This document shows positions 35,063-42,525 of a stretch of 64,000 bases of DNA, piece by piece. Under the pieces are notes generated by a model. It had not been told where the DNA came from, did not search any database, and saw nothing but the letters and a program-made list of their open reading frames with translations. The position numbers were made by a program, and so were the translations under genes. Source of the DNA: Streptomyces uncialis (GTDB lineage Bacteria > Actinomycetota > Actinomycetes > Streptomycetales > Streptomycetaceae); the NCBI RefSeq assembly GCF_001905345.1, contig NZ_LFBV01000001.1:693321-757320 (forward strand), in the 5' to 3' direction. How positions within the stretch are numbered: position 1 is the first letter of the stretch; every line of letters starts with the position of its first letter.

Positions 35063-35799
35063 ACCGCCTCGATGGCCGCCGCCGCGGCGGCCGGGTCGAG
35101 GTATGTGCCGCCCGGCTTCAGGGGGCGGAACTCCGCGTCGAGCTCGTAGGCGAGGGGGATGCCCGTGGGGATGTTGAGGCCCGCGATGTCCTCGTCCGAG
35201 ACGCCGTCCAGGTGCTTGACCAGCGCGCGCAGGCTGTTGCCGTGGGCGGCGACGAGGACCGTGCGGCCCGCGAGCAGGTCCGGGACGATGCCGTCGTACC
35301 AGTACGGGAGCATCCGGACGACGACGTCCTTCAGGCACTCCGTACGGGGGCGCAGCTCCGGCGGGATCGTCGCGTAGCGCGCGTCCCCGCTCTGCGAGAA
35401 CTCCGTGCCGTCCTCCAGCGCGGGCGGCGGCGTGTCGTACGAACGGCGCCAGAGCATGAACTGCTCCTCGCCGAACTCGGCGAGGGTCTGGGCCTTGTCC
35501 TTGCCCTGGAGGGCGCCGTAGTGGCGCTCGTTCAGGCGCCAGCTGCGGTGCACCGGCAGCCAGAGGCGGTCGGCCGACTCCAGCGCGAGCTGGGCGGTCC
35601 GGATCGCGCGCTTCTGGAGCGAGGTGTGCACGACGTCGGGCAGCAGGCCGGCGTCCTTCAGCAGCTCACCGCCGCGGATCGCCTCCTTCTCGCCCTTCTC
35701 GGTCAGGTTGACGTCCACCCAGCCGGTGAACAGGTTCTTCGCGTTCCACTCGCTCTCGCCGTGGCGGAGGAGGATCAGCTTGTACGGTGCGTCGGCCAT
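35038..35799 (-). CDS. gpmA: 2,3-bisphosphoglycerate-dependent phosphoglycerate mutase
   Basis: A 253-aa glycolytic enzyme interconverting 3- and 2-phosphoglycerate. It has the phosphohistidine motif [10 protein letters not shown] (about 9-18), [12 protein letters not shown], and the second His in [13 protein letters not shown] 35797-35799. It is intact, although its last codons and terminator belong to the right repeat of the inserted element. Confidence 0.97.
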   Translation of the reverse strand: MADAPYKLILLRHGESEWNAKNLFTGWVDVNLTEKGEKEAIRGGELLKDAGLLPDVVHTSLQKRAIRTAQLALESADRLWLPVHRSWRLNERHYGALQGKDKAQTLAEFGEEQFMLWRRSYDTPPPALEDGTEFSQSGDARYATIPPELRPRTECLKDVVVRMLPYWYDGIVPDLLAGRTVLVAAHGNSLRALVKHLDGVSDEDIAGLNIPTGIPLAYELDAEFRPLKPGGTYLDPAAAAAAIEAVKNQGKKK

Positions 35800-36039
35800 G
35801 CCCCCGAGCGTAATCGAACCCCTGCGCCGCCCGCGCGCCCGGTCCGGCTTCTGGACGGGTGTCGCGGATGTCCGGCCCGGGGCTCCCCGTACCCCCTGTG
35901 ACCTAGTCGTTTGACGTTCCTGGTCAATTGACTGGTGCCATCACGACAGGCCCTCGTAATGTGTGGTTACGCGTTTCAGCACTTACATCTCTGCATTGTG
36001 TGTACCGGGCACCCGTGTGTGCCGAGGGGGGAGTCCTGT

Positions 36040-37419
36040 ATGAGCGTCAGAGGTCCCGGCGGCGCCGTCGGGCGCGCGCTGCGCGAAACCGTGTCCGGGC
36101 TGCCCCGGGAGTTCTGGTGGCTGTGGACCAGCACCCTGGTCAACCGGCTCGGCGGCTTCGTCGCGACCTTCATGGCGCTCTACCTGACCCTGGAGCGCGG
36201 CTACTCCGCCTCCTTCGCGGGACTCGTCGCCGCCCTCTACGGCCTCGGCGGTGTGATCTCGTCCCTCGGCGGCGGGGTCATGGCCGACCGGCTGGGCCGC
36301 CGCCCCACCCTGCTCGTCGCGCAGACCTCCACGGCCGTGTCCGTCGCGCTGCTGGGCTTCGTCCAGCACCCCGCCGCGATCGCGGCCGTCGCCTTCCTCG
36401 TCGGCGCGGCCAGCAACGCGTCCCGGCCGGCCGTCCAGGCGATGATGGCCGACATCGTCCGCCCCGAGGACCGGGTCCGCGCGTTCTCCCTCAACTACTG
36501 GGCGATCAACCTCGGCTTCGCGATCTCCTCCATCGCCGCCGGGTTCATCGCCGAGTACAGCTATCTCGCCGGGTTCCTCGGCGAGGCCGTGATGACCCTC
36601 GCCTGCGCGATCGTCGTCTTCGTGAAGCTGCCCGAGTCCCGTCCGGTGCGCACCGAGCAGGAGAAGGCCGCCGAGCCGGAGGTGGGCCTCGGGACCGTGC
36701 TGCGCGACGGCCGGTTCATGGGTGTGGTCGGGCTGTCGTTCCTGATCTCGCTGATCTTCATGCAGAGCTCGGTGGGACTGCCGATCGCGATGGGCGAGGC
36801 GGGATTCACTCCCGCCGACTTCGGGCTCGCCATGGCCGTGAACGGCGTCCTGATCGTCGCCCTCCAGATCCCCGTCACCCGCTTCATCCAGCACCGCGAC
36901 CCGCGCATGCTGCTGATCGCGTCGTCGGTCGTGGTGGGCCTCGGCTTCGGCCTGACCGCGTTCGCGGACTCGGTCGCCGTGTTCAGCCTGACGGTCTGCG
37001 TCTGGACCCTGGCCGAGATCGTGAACGCCCCCACCCAGACGGGCCTGGTCGTCCGGCTCTCCCCGACCCACGGCCGGGGCCGCTACCAGGGCATGTACAC
37101 CTTGTCCTGGGCCGTCGCGAGCCTGATCGCCCCGCTGATGTCCGGCCAGATGATCGACCGCTACGGCGCGGACTGGCTCTGGGCGAGCTGCGCGCTCCTC
37201 GGCATGATCGCGGCGCTCGGCTACTGGGCGCTGATGCGGGGGCTGCCGCCGCTGGAACGCTCCGAGTCGCCGGTGCAGATCCCCGTGCCGGCGGACGACG
37301 AGGCCAGGACCGAAGCGGTCCCCACGACCGCCCCCGCCCCCGCCGTGACGTTGACCGACGTTTCCGTGCCCCCGGCCGCCCCCAACGACCCGCTCACGAA
37401 GCGGGAACCGGTGGCCTGA
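36040..37419 (+). CDS. MFS transporter
   Basis: A 459-aa integral membrane protein of the major facilitator superfamily, with about 12 hydrophobic segments and the family loop motif GGGVMADRLGRRPTLL between helices 2 and 3 (GxxxDRxGRR). The C-terminus (about 410-459) is soluble and Pro/Thr-rich. ATG 36040 follows a GGGGGGAG ribosome site. It is divergent from gpmA. It is probably a drug or metabolite exporter; the substrate is not predictable. Confidence 0.9.
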   Translation: MSVRGPGGAVGRALRETVSGLPREFWWLWTSTLVNRLGGFVATFMALYLTLERGYSASFAGLVAALYGLGGVISSLGGGVMADRLGRRPTLLVAQTSTAVSVALLGFVQHPAAIAAVAFLVGAASNASRPAVQAMMADIVRPEDRVRAFSLNYWAINLGFAISSIAAGFIAEYSYLAGFLGEAVMTLACAIVVFVKLPESRPVRTEQEKAAEPEVGLGTVLRDGRFMGVVGLSFLISLIFMQSSVGLPIAMGEAGFTPADFGLAMAVNGVLIVALQIPVTRFIQHRDPRMLLIASSVVVGLGFGLTAFADSVAVFSLTVCVWTLAEIVNAPTQTGLVVRLSPTHGRGRYQGMYTLSWAVASLIAPLMSGQMIDRYGADWLWASCALLGMIAALGYWALMRGLPPLERSESPVQIPVPADDEARTEAVPTTAPAPAVTLTDVSVPPAAPNDPLTKREPVA

Positions 37420-37561
37420 CGGGTACGGAGGCAGCCGCTTCCTTCTTCCCGAGGAATTCGTCCATCAACTCGAAGAACCGCTGGATGACGTGCCGTTCGG
37501 TTCGCCTTGTCAAGGAACGCGAGATGGCGGATCTGAACGTTCCCTCTGTGGCTGCACTCAT
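37394..37561 (-). CDS. Small uncharacterised protein
   Basis: A 55-aa basic protein (ATG 37559-37561, GGAGGGA ribosome site) containing FRSAISRSLTRRTERHVIQR and FFELMDEFLGKKEAAA. It overlaps the 3' end of the convergent MFS gene by 26 bp. The good ribosome site and amphipathic helices argue for a real gene. Iterated CTACTAAT repeats 280 bp upstream could be its control region. Confidence 0.45.
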   Translation of the reverse strand: MSAATEGTFRSAISRSLTRRTERHVIQRFFELMDEFLGKKEAAASVPVRPPVPAS

Positions 37562-37918
37562 GGTCCCTCCGGGCCGCCAGCCACCCGTGCCAGCCGTCGA
37601 GAGTTGTGTCACCGTGACGGTTCACGTGTGCGAGATTCCCCTCCAGACGCGGCTCCAGCGCGCCGAGCGCGACCCGGCCGAAGCTCATCCTGGCCGCTCC
37701 ACTACGGCGGCTCAGTACTGGCGGTCCCTCATGCTCTTGACGTCCATCGACTCCCTTTCGCAAACGGGAGACGGCTGTGGCGCGGCTTGGGCGGCCGGAC
37801 TGTTCGGCGCTCCCGGTCCAGGAGTCAGAGGCATACCAGTGACCTACTAGTGAGCTACTAATCTCTACTAATCTAGTAGATGTACCCTTCCTGAGCTGCG
37901 GGTTTCTCCGCATCGCCG
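37562..37918. other. Interval with short ORFs and iterated repeats
   Basis: No gene with a recognisable product. Two short leftward ORFs (starting near 37834 and 37693) have only weak signals. The notable content is the repeat cluster at 37844-37881. Confidence 0.4.
37844..37881. repeat. Helically phased CTACTAAT repeats
   Basis: CTACTAGTGAG (37844-37854), CTACTAATCT (37855-37864) and CTACTAATCT (37865-37874) follow one another at 10-11 bp, ending in AGTAGAT, so that the last unit forms the palindrome CTACTA-ATC-TAGTAG. This spacing places each copy on the same DNA face, typical of a cooperative repressor array or iterons. Confidence 0.75.
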
Positions 37919-38533
37919 CTACGCCTCCCGAATCCGTGCCGTCACCCCGGGGGTGCTCGGCTCGTACGGGGTCTCGTCGGGGAGCAGTCGTCGCGCTTCG
38001 TCGGGGCGGCCCGCCCGCACGTGTGCGTGGACCTCGTGGGCGAGGGCGGTCACGTCCGTGATCGAGACGATCCACTCGTCCGCGTACCGGTGGGCCGCCT
38101 CGCCCGTGAGGCCCAGCTGGAGGGCGCGGTGGGGGAGGGGCCGCAGATGGATGTCGCGCTCCGGGTCCCACTGCACCCGGGCCGGGGCCCGGCGCAGTTC
38201 CTCGCGCCAGGCGGCCTGGTCGGCGTGGAGCCCGGGCACGTAGTGCGACACGCACGCGTTGCCCAGTGCCCACTCGAAACCCTCGCGGGTGATCTCCACG
38301 GCCAGTACGGTCCGCTGGCCCTCGGCGGTGCCCCAGTCGGAGCGGTACATCATCCACAGGAACGACGGCTTGATCCACGTCATCCGGTCCCGCTTCCAGG
38401 CGGCGGGGAAGCGGCCGTCCCGCGCGGCCGGGACACCGATCTCCGGTGCGTACGCCTGGTGGACGACGAGGGTGTCCCCGGTCTGCGCGGCGCGGATCTC
38501 ATGACGGGGACGTTCGTCCTGCGTTCGTTCCAT
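37919..38533 (-). CDS. DUF4291 protein
   Basis: A 204-aa soluble protein with the DUF4291 signature: IRAAQTGDTLVVHQAYAPEI, WKRDRMTWIKPSFLWMMYRS and a C-terminal WIVSITDVTALAHEV. The family is widespread in bacteria and fungi but uncharacterised; the conserved RMTWIKPSFLWM segment suggests an enzymatic or nucleotide-binding role. ATG 38531-38533 fits the family N-terminus. It stands alone. Confidence 0.88.
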   Translation of the reverse strand: MERTQDERPRHEIRAAQTGDTLVVHQAYAPEIGVPAARDGRFPAAWKRDRMTWIKPSFLWMMYRSDWGTAEGQRTVLAVEITREGFEWALGNACVSHYVPGLHADQAAWREELRRAPARVQWDPERDIHLRPLPHRALQLGLTGEAAHRYADEWIVSITDVTALAHEVHAHVRAGRPDEARRLLPDETPYEPSTPGVTARIREA

Positions 38534-38538
38534 AGGCC

Positions 38539-38802
38539 CTAGCGTGCGCGGCGGTGCCGGGCGCGGGCCACCGGTTTTCGCGGTGGACGGCCGTCCGGCT
38601 CCAGGATCTCCACGCGTAAAGGCCGCTCGTAACAGTGGCAGTGGTACGTGTGACCGGGGCGGTCGAGCGGCGGCGGTGTCATCGCGCGGCGCGGGTCCGG
38701 CATCGACGCGTGGATGGCGACGAGGGCGAGCAGCCCCAGGCCCACGGACAGCGCGCCGACGACGCAGAACAGCCAGTCGACGGCGTCGAACGCGCCGATC
38801 AC
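38539..38802 (-). CDS. Small single-pass membrane protein
   Basis: An 87-aa protein from GTG 38800-38802, overlapping the stop of the ATP-binding protein gene by 4 nt. One hydrophobic segment (WLFCVVGALSVGLGLLALVA, about 9-30) is followed by a basic Pro/Arg-rich cytoplasmic or extracellular tail. No family recognised; the overlap implies co-expression with the RsbW-like protein. Confidence 0.65.
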   Translation of the reverse strand: MIGAFDAVDWLFCVVGALSVGLGLLALVAIHASMPDPRRAMTPPPLDRPGHTYHCHCYERPLRVEILEPDGRPPRKPVARARHRRAR

Positions 38803-39257
38803 CGGGCCGCTGCCCCACGCTCGGCCAGCGCGAACCAGACGGACTTGACGCCGACGCCCGTTCCTCCGCGTTCGCCGCACTCGCCGTATCTGGTCGCACC
38901 CCAGTCGTCCGCGTACGCCGCGACCAGCGCGAGGCCCCGCCCGCTCTCCGCCTGGTCGGCGCGGGGGAGTTCCGGTACGGGGAGGCTGCGGGGCTGGTCG
39001 TCGTGCACATGGACCAGCACCTGATCCGGCCCGACGGTCACCTCGATATGGATCAGCCGGGTACGGGTGTGCCGGTGGGCGTTGGTCACCACCTCCGACA
39101 TGCACAGCCGCGCCGCGTCGACCAACGCGGGGTGATCGGTCGTCCGGAGCAGCGACCCGACCCAGTCCCGCGCGATTCTCGGGGCGCGGGGGGTGTTGGG
39201 GGCGATGAAGCGGTAGCTCTCCGAGGCGGGGAGCGTTAAAGGGTGAGGGTGCGGCAC
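38799..39257 (-). CDS. RsbW-like ATP-binding protein (HATPase)
   Basis: A 152-aa GHKL-fold protein with N-box CMSEVVTNAHRHT, G1 VHDDQP and G2 GRGLALVAAYADDWG. It lies divergent from the XRE/DUF5753 and DUF397 genes, the usual company of such proteins in Streptomyces (AbaA/WhiJ-like loci), where they modulate development or antibiotic production. ATG 39255-39257. Confidence 0.85.
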   Translation of the reverse strand: MPHPHPLTLPASESYRFIAPNTPRAPRIARDWVGSLLRTTDHPALVDAARLCMSEVVTNAHRHTRTRLIHIEVTVGPDQVLVHVHDDQPRSLPVPELPRADQAESGRGLALVAAYADDWGATRYGECGERGGTGVGVKSVWFALAERGAAAR

Positions 39258-39442
39258 GTCGTTCTCCCAAGTGGTCCATGGGCGCGTGGAATCGAGGCGT
39301 TCGCGAACCGGGTTCGCGGCACTGGCAGGACCCTAGGGGTTCTATTTAATCCGGAGCAAGATTTGGCCAACGCTTCCGCAATCCAGGAGACTCGTGGCAC
39401 GGTTACGCCGCATACTCAGACGCACACGAGGAGTGGGGGCCA

Positions 39443-40297
39443 ATGCCGCCGAGGGAGCAACCGACCGCCCGGCAGGTCCGGTTGGGGATCGAACTGCGCA
39501 AGCTGCGCGAGGCATCGGGGAGGACCGCCCGTGAGGCTTCGGCGCTGCTGTCGGTCGCGCAGCCCAAGATGAGCCAGATCGAGTCGGGCCGTACCGGCGT
39601 GAGCGAGGAGAGAGTGCGGCGATTGGCCTCGTTCTACCAGTGCGACGACGGGCAACTGGTCGATGCCCTCTGCGGCATGACCCGCGAACACCGTGGGCAG
39701 TTCTGGTTCGACGAATACCGGGGCATCCTGCACCCGAGCTTCCTGGACGTCGCCGAGCTGGAGTGGCATGCCCGGGCCTTGCAGTCGTTGCACAGCCTGA
39801 CGCTGCCGGGCCTGCTTCAGACGGGTCAGTACGCCCGCACCCTGTTCGAGAGCGTGTGGCCCAGACTCCTCAGCGACGAACTGGAGGCGCGCGTCGAACA
39901 TCGCTTGCGCCGGGCGCTCATCCTCGACCGCGAGGACCCTCCCCCGTTCCTCGCGATCATTCACGAGGCGGCGCTGCGCATGAGGTTCGGGGGCCGCTTC
40001 GTCGTCCGAGATCAGCTCCTGCACCTTCTGAAGATGTCCGAGCACCCGGCTGTCAGCGTTCGCGTGGTTCCCTACTCCTGCGAGGACTTCATCGAAGTGA
40101 CGCAGCCGGTGCTCTACGCGAGTGGCCCGGTGTCGCAGCTGGACACCGTCCAGGCTGACAGCCCGATCGGCACGCACCTTCTCGACGCCGAGTTCGAGCT
40201 GAAGAAGTGCCGAGCACTGATGCGCATCGCTGAACACGCGTCACTGGATGCCGATCAGTCCCGGCAACTCATCCGTGACATCGCACGAGAGCTGTAA
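39443..40297 (+). CDS. XRE regulator with DUF5753 (WhiJ-like)
   Basis: A 284-aa protein with an N-terminal helix-turn-helix (about 10-65; LRKLREASGRTAREASALL, QPKMSQIESGRTGVSEER) and the C-terminal DUF5753 domain (HARALQSLHSLTLPGLLQTG through SPIGTHLLD). In Streptomyces these pair with a DUF397 protein that relieves repression of developmental or secondary-metabolite targets. ATG 39443, GAGGAG upstream. It is followed after 11 nt by the DUF397 gene. Confidence 0.92.
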   Translation: MPPREQPTARQVRLGIELRKLREASGRTAREASALLSVAQPKMSQIESGRTGVSEERVRRLASFYQCDDGQLVDALCGMTREHRGQFWFDEYRGILHPSFLDVAELEWHARALQSLHSLTLPGLLQTGQYARTLFESVWPRLLSDELEARVEHRLRRALILDREDPPPFLAIIHEAALRMRFGGRFVVRDQLLHLLKMSEHPAVSVRVVPYSCEDFIEVTQPVLYASGPVSQLDTVQADSPIGTHLLDAEFELKKCRALMRIAEHASLDADQSRQLIRDIAREL

Positions 40298-40308
40298 GGA
40301 GATCAGGC

Positions 40309-40512
40309 GTGACGGATACCCCCCTCATATGGCGGAAGTCGTCCTTCTCGGGCGGCAACGGACCGAACTGCGTCGAGGTCGCCCCGCAAGGTGACCGCGT
40401 CCACATACGAGAGAGCGACGCCCCCGCCGTCATCGTCACGACGGACCGGGCCAAGCTCGCCGCGTTCGTCGCGGGCGTCAAGGCGGGGGAGTTCGACCAC
40501 CTTCTCGGCTGA
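40309..40512 (+). CDS. DUF397 small protein
   Basis: A 67-aa protein with the family pattern WRKSSFSGGNGPNCVEVAP ... VHIRESDAPA ... FVAGVKAGEFDHLL. GTG 40309 has AAGGAG upstream. It is the presumed partner of the preceding WhiJ-like regulator. Confidence 0.93.
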   Translation: MTDTPLIWRKSSFSGGNGPNCVEVAPQGDRVHIRESDAPAVIVTTDRAKLAAFVAGVKAGEFDHLLG

Positions 40513-40594
40513 ACGTCCCGGAAGGGCGCGGTGTGGTCACCGTGCGTGCCCCGGACGCCGGTCATCGTCGTGAGGGGGCCTACGGGGCGCGGGT

Positions 40595-41230
40595 TCACAC
40601 CAGCTCGCGTCCCTCCTCCACCGACGGCACCCGCCCCAGCGTCGCCTCATGCAGATCGCCGAAGACCTCGATCCGGAGCGACTGGTTGATGCCGCCTACC
40701 GGCACCGGGTCGAAGCCCGCCGCGCGGATCAGCCGGGCCACCTCGTCGCCCGCCCCCAGGTCGTCCGTCGCGAAGAACCCGGCGCCCCGGTCCGGCTCAC
40801 GGCGTGCCTCGGACTCCAGCGAGGGGGCGAGCAGCGTGCCGAACGCCTTCACCAGCCGGGCGCCCGGCGGCAGCAGCGCGGCGACGACGCTGCCCGACGA
40901 CTGCTCCTCGGGCAGCGTCTTCGTGAAGCCGCCCTTCCCGTCCGGGACGATGGGGTTCGACGGATCCACCACGATCGTGCCGTTCAGCCGCTCGCCCCAC
41001 TCGTCGACGAGTTCCTTGATGGTGTCGAACGGGACGGCGAGGACCAGCACATCGGCCATGTCGACGGCCTGGTCCACGGTCGTCGCCGTGGCCCGTTCCC
41101 CGAGGTGGTCGGCGAGTTCCCGGGTCTTCGCGAGATCGCGGCCCGCGACCAGCACGGACTCGCCGCCCTGGGTGAGGGAAGCGGCCAGCCGCGCCCCGAT
41201 CGCCCCGGTACCGATGATCGCTGTCGTCAC
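40595..41230 (-). CDS. NADP-binding oxidoreductase (F420:NADP reductase-like)
   Basis: A 211-aa protein with an N-terminal Rossmann motif IIGTGAIG (about 5-12), VLVAGRDLAK at the end of strand 2 favouring NADP, VLVLAVPFDTI, and GARLVKAFGTL. This resembles the Fno/NADPH-dependent F420 reductase fold and related dinucleotide-binding proteins. Actinomycetes use F420, so hydride transfer between F420 and NADP is plausible, but many family members have other or unknown roles. It is flanked by unrelated genes. Confidence 0.82.
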   Translation of the reverse strand: MTTAIIGTGAIGARLAASLTQGGESVLVAGRDLAKTRELADHLGERATATTVDQAVDMADVLVLAVPFDTIKELVDEWGERLNGTIVVDPSNPIVPDGKGGFTKTLPEEQSSGSVVAALLPPGARLVKAFGTLLAPSLESEARREPDRGAGFFATDDLGAGDEVARLIRAAGFDPVPVGGINQSLRIEVFGDLHEATLGRVPSVEEGRELV

Positions 41231-41469
41231 GCGCCCACTCCTTCACCACGAACCCGAACCCGAACCTGCACCCCGTACCCGGGCGCTGCCGCCCTCGGTC
41301 AGTAGACCAGCGCGGTCCGGGCCGGGCACCGCAGCAGCGCCGCGCGGGTGACCCGTCCGGATCAGGAACACGGAGGGTGGGCGTCCCGGCGGAGCGGCAC
41401 CGACGGCCAGGCCCGTGTGCGGGTTCGCGGCGTACGGCCCGCGACGCGGCCGGGCGCTGACTCGGCGGG

Positions 41470-41799
41470 TCAGCTCACCCTGAGCTGACGGTCCCCGAAG
41501 TCGGCGACCAGATGCAGGGTGCCACCGAGGGCCTCGACGTAGGCGCTGATTGTCGCGAGCTCGGAACGCCCGAGTTCGCCGCGCTCGAAGCGGGAGACGT
41601 TGGACTGTGTCGTCCCCATGGCTTTGGCGACATCCGTCTGCGTCAGTGCCTGTGCCTCGCGGATCTCGGCGAGACGATAGGCCCTCACACGGGCTTCCAT
41701 CCCCTCACGGATGCCGGCCTTCCGGTCCTCGCTGATCTGCGTGCCGTTCTCCTTGTGGATGGCTGCGGCTTCGGCCTTGACGTCCTTCCAGTTGTGCAT
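41470..41799 (-). CDS. HigA-like XRE antitoxin
   Basis: A 109-aa protein: N-terminal helical segment and a C-terminal helix-turn-helix (about 50-100; LAEIREAQALTQTDVAKAMG, QSNVSRFERGELGRSEL). ATG 41797-41799 is set by GGGAGAGG. It lies 29 nt downstream of the toxin gene, the toxin-first order typical of HigBA systems. It should neutralise the toxin and repress the operon. Confidence 0.87.
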   Translation of the reverse strand: MHNWKDVKAEAAAIHKENGTQISEDRKAGIREGMEARVRAYRLAEIREAQALTQTDVAKAMGTTQSNVSRFERGELGRSELATISAYVEALGGTLHLVADFGDRQLRVS

Positions 41800-41828
41800 G
41801 ATCAGCCCTCTCCCAACTGTGCATACGT

Positions 41829-42206
41829 TCACGCTTCGTCGATCGCGGCACCCAGGCTATCCAGGTGCTTGTCGAACCGTTTGTCGGCGATCGGGATATT
41901 GGTGTCGTACCAGGCGTTCCAGCTGCCGTTCTTGTCCCCGGCGACGCGAAGCAGAGCCTGTCGTAAGGGGTCGAACGCGAAGAGAATCCGCACCTCGGAC
42001 GTACCGGCCGATCCTGGTCTCAGCTCCTTCATGTTGTGGTGGCGCGAGCGGCTCACCCGGTCCGCCAGGGGCCGTCCGAGGGTTGGTCCTTGAGCGGCGA
42101 GGACATCGATCGCCTGTTCGACCAGATGAGCCGACGCCGGGTCTGTCCGGACCAGATCGACAAACCATTCGCTGACTTCTTCGCACAGGAGGATTTCCCA
42201 GCTCAC
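41829..42206 (-). CDS. HigB-like toxin (RelE/ParE superfamily, phage Gp49-like)
   Basis: A 125-aa protein with SWEILLCEEVSEWFVDLV, LGRPLADRVSRSRHHNMKEL, VRILFAFDPLRQALLRVAGD and NGSWNAWYDTNIPIAD, the pattern of HigB/Gp49-type mRNA interferases. GTG 42204-42206 is preferred to the ATG at 42242 because it matches the family N-terminus and lies 6 nt after a -10-like CATAAT (42218-42213), suggesting a leaderless mRNA. It is paired with the HigA-like gene downstream. Confidence 0.85.
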   Translation of the reverse strand: MSWEILLCEEVSEWFVDLVRTDPASAHLVEQAIDVLAAQGPTLGRPLADRVSRSRHHNMKELRPGSAGTSEVRILFAFDPLRQALLRVAGDKNGSWNAWYDTNIPIADKRFDKHLDSLGAAIDEA

Positions 42207-42238
42207 CTCACCATTATGCACTGGAAGAGCTATATCCC

Positions 42239-42508
42239 TCATGTGCTATCGGTCTCGCCCGTGAACCTCGTACCCGTGACCCTCGTGCCCGGATGGGCCA
42301 GAGCGCAGAGGAAGGCCAGGGCCAGGGCCGCGGCCATGCCGTAGAACACCCACTGGTTCGCCTCGGCGAAGTCCGTGCGGATCGCCGGACGCGCGTCCCG
42401 CTTGTCGAGGACACGGCCGCCGAGCTGGGACGCCACCACGAAGCCGACGAAGAAGTGGTCCCGGCCCGGGCGGTACGCACGCGCAGCGCGTCCACCCGGG
42501 CCGGGGGT
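42239..42508 (-). pseudogene. C-terminal remnant of an MFS efflux protein
   Basis: The minus-strand frame reads HFFVGFVVASQLGGRVLDKR ... DFAEANQWVFYGMAAALALA ... ALAHPGTRV, the usual C-terminus of an EmrB/QacA-type exporter. There is no start codon with a ribosome site and the frame is closed by a stop at 42509-42511, so the first 400 or so residues are missing. It lies between the protease gene and the toxin gene and is evidence of a deletion here. Confidence 0.7.
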
Positions 42509-42525
42509 TCAGTGCCCGGACGGGC

